Of a stretch of DNA of 24,026 bases, positions 21,811 through 24,026 are shown one piece after another. The first letter of the stretch is position 1. Each line of letters begins with the position of its first letter. Location of the stretch: the NCBI RefSeq assembly GCF_000003605.2, contig NW_003136361.1:1-24026 (forward strand), given 5' to 3'. This stretch comes from Saccoglossus kowalevskii (lineage: Eukaryota > Hemichordata > Enteropneusta > Harrimaniidae). The notes under the pieces were generated by a model. It searched no databases and was not told the DNA's origin. It saw nothing but the letters and a program-made list of their open reading frames with translations. The translations under genes were made by a program, and so were the position numbers.

Positions 21811-24026
21811 AAAACTACACTCAGTCTGGTGTTACAATTGAGAAAGAAATGAAACCAAACAGCGGGGTGTAAAAAGCACGAAAGTGAGTAAACAACTTGA
21901 AATAAGATGTTTCTTGTACAACATTTCATCAGTAAGGGCCGCGCGTGAACAAATACTAGTATTCTTTCGATCTTATGTTGGAATTAAACAACAAATGATT
22001 GTGAAACTTTGTAGGTTACAAATTAGAACTGACGGCGGGTATTATTTATTTGTTTATTTGTAAATACTTAAAACAAGTCAAAGATGGTAAGTTCATAAGA
22101 AACTTTGCTCTCATAAAAGATATGCTACGAACGGGACTATGGATGTCTACAGCGGCCAAGGCAAATGCTCACGCAAGTTGCCCTACTGGGTTTCTTTTCC
22201 ATCGAACACTGAGTTCCCCGGCGCCACTCCTCATAACAATGTAGTAATCAGTGTATGCAAGTGGAGAACGCAGCTGGAGAATTACTTACGGCTGAAATAC
22301 TTCGTGGGAAAATAGTTAATCGAAAAATGTTACTTGCCGAAAGCGGTCGATAACAGACCAAACACCCGTGTACCCTGACTCGCTGGTCGTTGTTGATATC
22401 ACGTGATTATCAACTTCCACTGGGATTTAAACATATTTTGTTTTGTTTTTGGTGTTAAATTGAAGTTCTTGGAACTGTTTTACCTCCGCTTTCTTGTGCA
22501 CGTGCTGGCTACGGATGACGCTATCCGAACTTAAAAGAGAGCAAAATCAAGGCTAGGTTCCCAATAGGAGGAAATACCATCATTAGTTACTGAATATACA
22601 GTTAATCAGCCCCATCGGCCATCCATATGCATTTTCACACACTATGCATTGCCAGGAAGAGATTCATTTCTGTACGTATACCCAACTTTAATGACGACTA
22701 GTAATCGCCTCCGTTTACGGTCACGCTTATATTTACCGGTATTATAGTTTTTGGTGACTACATTCTGAATACTCACAGATATTGATAACATTAGTACAAA
22801 TCCAGATGGCAGTATCATTTCTGTCATACACCACAGGGAACTTGAAACATGTACCCTTGGTAATCTCAAAATATATGTATCATCTCCTTTACCAAACGTA
22901 TTCTCATGATGAACCAAAGATGAAAAGAGGTCCCACAAAACGCCGGCATGACTTTTTTATATTTTCTCTATGTTTCTAAATTTGTTTAAATAATCTATCT
23001 ACTAATAAGACTAAAAGTATTCACACAAAGCGGGGGGAAGTTATTGGCTTCAAATTGGATGAGTGGGTGCTATGGGTGCGACAGAGCTTATTAACCAGAC
23101 ACCATGGCATGTCGAATCTCCCAGCGTGCACCATTGGTGAATAATTGATACATTAACTGCGTGTTGATATTATCATTTACATTTTCAGAATTTTATAAAT
23201 GAAGCTTATTATAAAAATTAGCAATTATATCAAATGTAATTAAGTAAGATACACGAAACTCGGCTTTAGCCTCGGGGCATTCTGATGAAATTTGATAATC
23301 ATGTTTTTCTAGAGGCAGGATTCTGGCGCTGTTTTACGTGACGGTTATTTTAGTTTATTGTTCAATATTGAATTACACACGAGTTTATGATTTATCATAA
23401 GGGTAGACCATTCAGAGAATCGGGCGTGGATAGGGTGAGGAATTTGAAGAAAAAAAAGCAATCTGAAAAGCGAAAAAAAGCATCAATTATACTACAAGAA
23501 AACATACAGAAAAAAACACATTCACAGACAAACAAACATATTCGTTCAGAAAATCAGCAACAAACACATGTTCACAGCAACACGTCGTAGACCGGACCAG
23601 ATTTAGTTCAAAACTAAATAGGAAATAAATAATACAAGCCTATAGGGTTAAATGTTTTCTGGTGTTGCCATGGTAACGGTAGGCCAGAAATTTGTTTTCC
23701 AAAATGTTTCCGCCTAACAAGAGTGCAGGCCGGGGTCACCAGCTTTTCAAGTTTTAACAGACACACAGACAATAGATTTCTGTAAAGGCTTATTAACATC
23801 GCCATTTCAATCAATGAATTCGAATGTAAGAAACGATTTAGACTATCACTGACTGCGCGTCTTAAGGGAAATCCTAGCGGAGCGCATCGCCGAAAAACAA
23901 TTTGTCGACGATACATGTTTATCATAGTTGGGGGATTGCCGTATTGTATATTATGTGGGCATACTATAAGCAAAATCAAACAATAATACTAAATTATTCA
24001 AAAAAATCAAGTCAGAAACTATATTT

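Larger units (their letters stand above)
15958..24026. other. Long gene-free region upstream of Prrx
   Basis: Eight kilobases without a convincing exon. Reading frames are short, mostly lack a good ATG context and match no family I know. The contents that can be named are the hairpin at 17,724, the dispersed repeat at 21,432 and a GGCT-TT-AGCC mini-hairpin at 23,262-23,271. The stretches 16,000-17,700, 17,800-21,430 and 21,810-24,026 are otherwise plain AT-rich DNA to my eye and may hold Prrx enhancers that cannot be seen without comparison. Confidence 0.55.

Noticed and set aside
22642..22938. Minus-strand frame of 98 codons
   Set aside because: No ATG at its start, no recognisable domain, basic low-complexity end; expected by chance in this length of DNA.
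23387..23590. Lys/Gln-rich 67-codon frame
   Set aside because: Low-complexity A-rich DNA; composition explains the frame.
23614..23979. Minus-strand frame of about 120 codons near the right edge
   Set aside because: The frame opens with TTG, matches no family I know, and has no splice or context support. It could be repeat-derived, but I cannot show it.

Overview
The window is animal nuclear DNA. The genes have GT-AG introns, the DNA between them is AT-rich, and micro- and minisatellites and dispersed repeats are common. There is no operon structure. The three recognisable genes are two glycoside hydrolase family 31 (GH31) membrane proteins of the MYORG type and one paired-class homeobox gene of the Prrx group. 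An invertebrate, probably marine, is the best guess; the sequence does not fix the phylum.

Layout. Positions 1-357 hold a tandem repeat of about 31 bp that runs off the left edge. On the minus strand, 3025 down to 1246 is a large exon of GH31 gene A. Its expected last exon is not in the window. On the plus strand, 4456-6202 plus 7835-8115 form the complete GH31 gene B (675 aa, two exons, intron 1632 bp). A and B lie head to head with about 1.4 kb between their ATGs. They share the same intron position and phase, so they look like an inverted tandem duplication. The intergenic space holds a transposon-like scrap and a (TTTA)n microsatellite. Gene B converges with a Prrx-type homeobox gene on the minus strand: exon 3 at 9055-9351, exon 2 at 9948-10132, exon 1 at 15326-15572, predicted 242 aa. 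Its 5.2 kb first intron holds a foldback element, a 25-bp minisatellite, a dispersed repeat and a 41-bp tandem duplication. From about 15.96 kb to the right end I find no convincing gene, only a second copy of the dispersed repeat and a strong hairpin.

Function. Gene B keeps both catalytic aspartates of the MYORG family (Asp415 and Asp472, spaced 57 residues as I recall for human MYORG). It should be an active type II membrane glycosidase of the ER or secretory pathway. Gene A has an undamaged reading frame of the same architecture, but the nucleophile has become Lys, the acid/base Asn, and one Asp of the IDD motif Ser. It looks like a pseudoenzyme maintained beside an active sister. The homeobox gene should encode a mesenchymal/skeletogenic-type transcription factor. 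I see no functional link between it and the glycosidases beyond adjacency.
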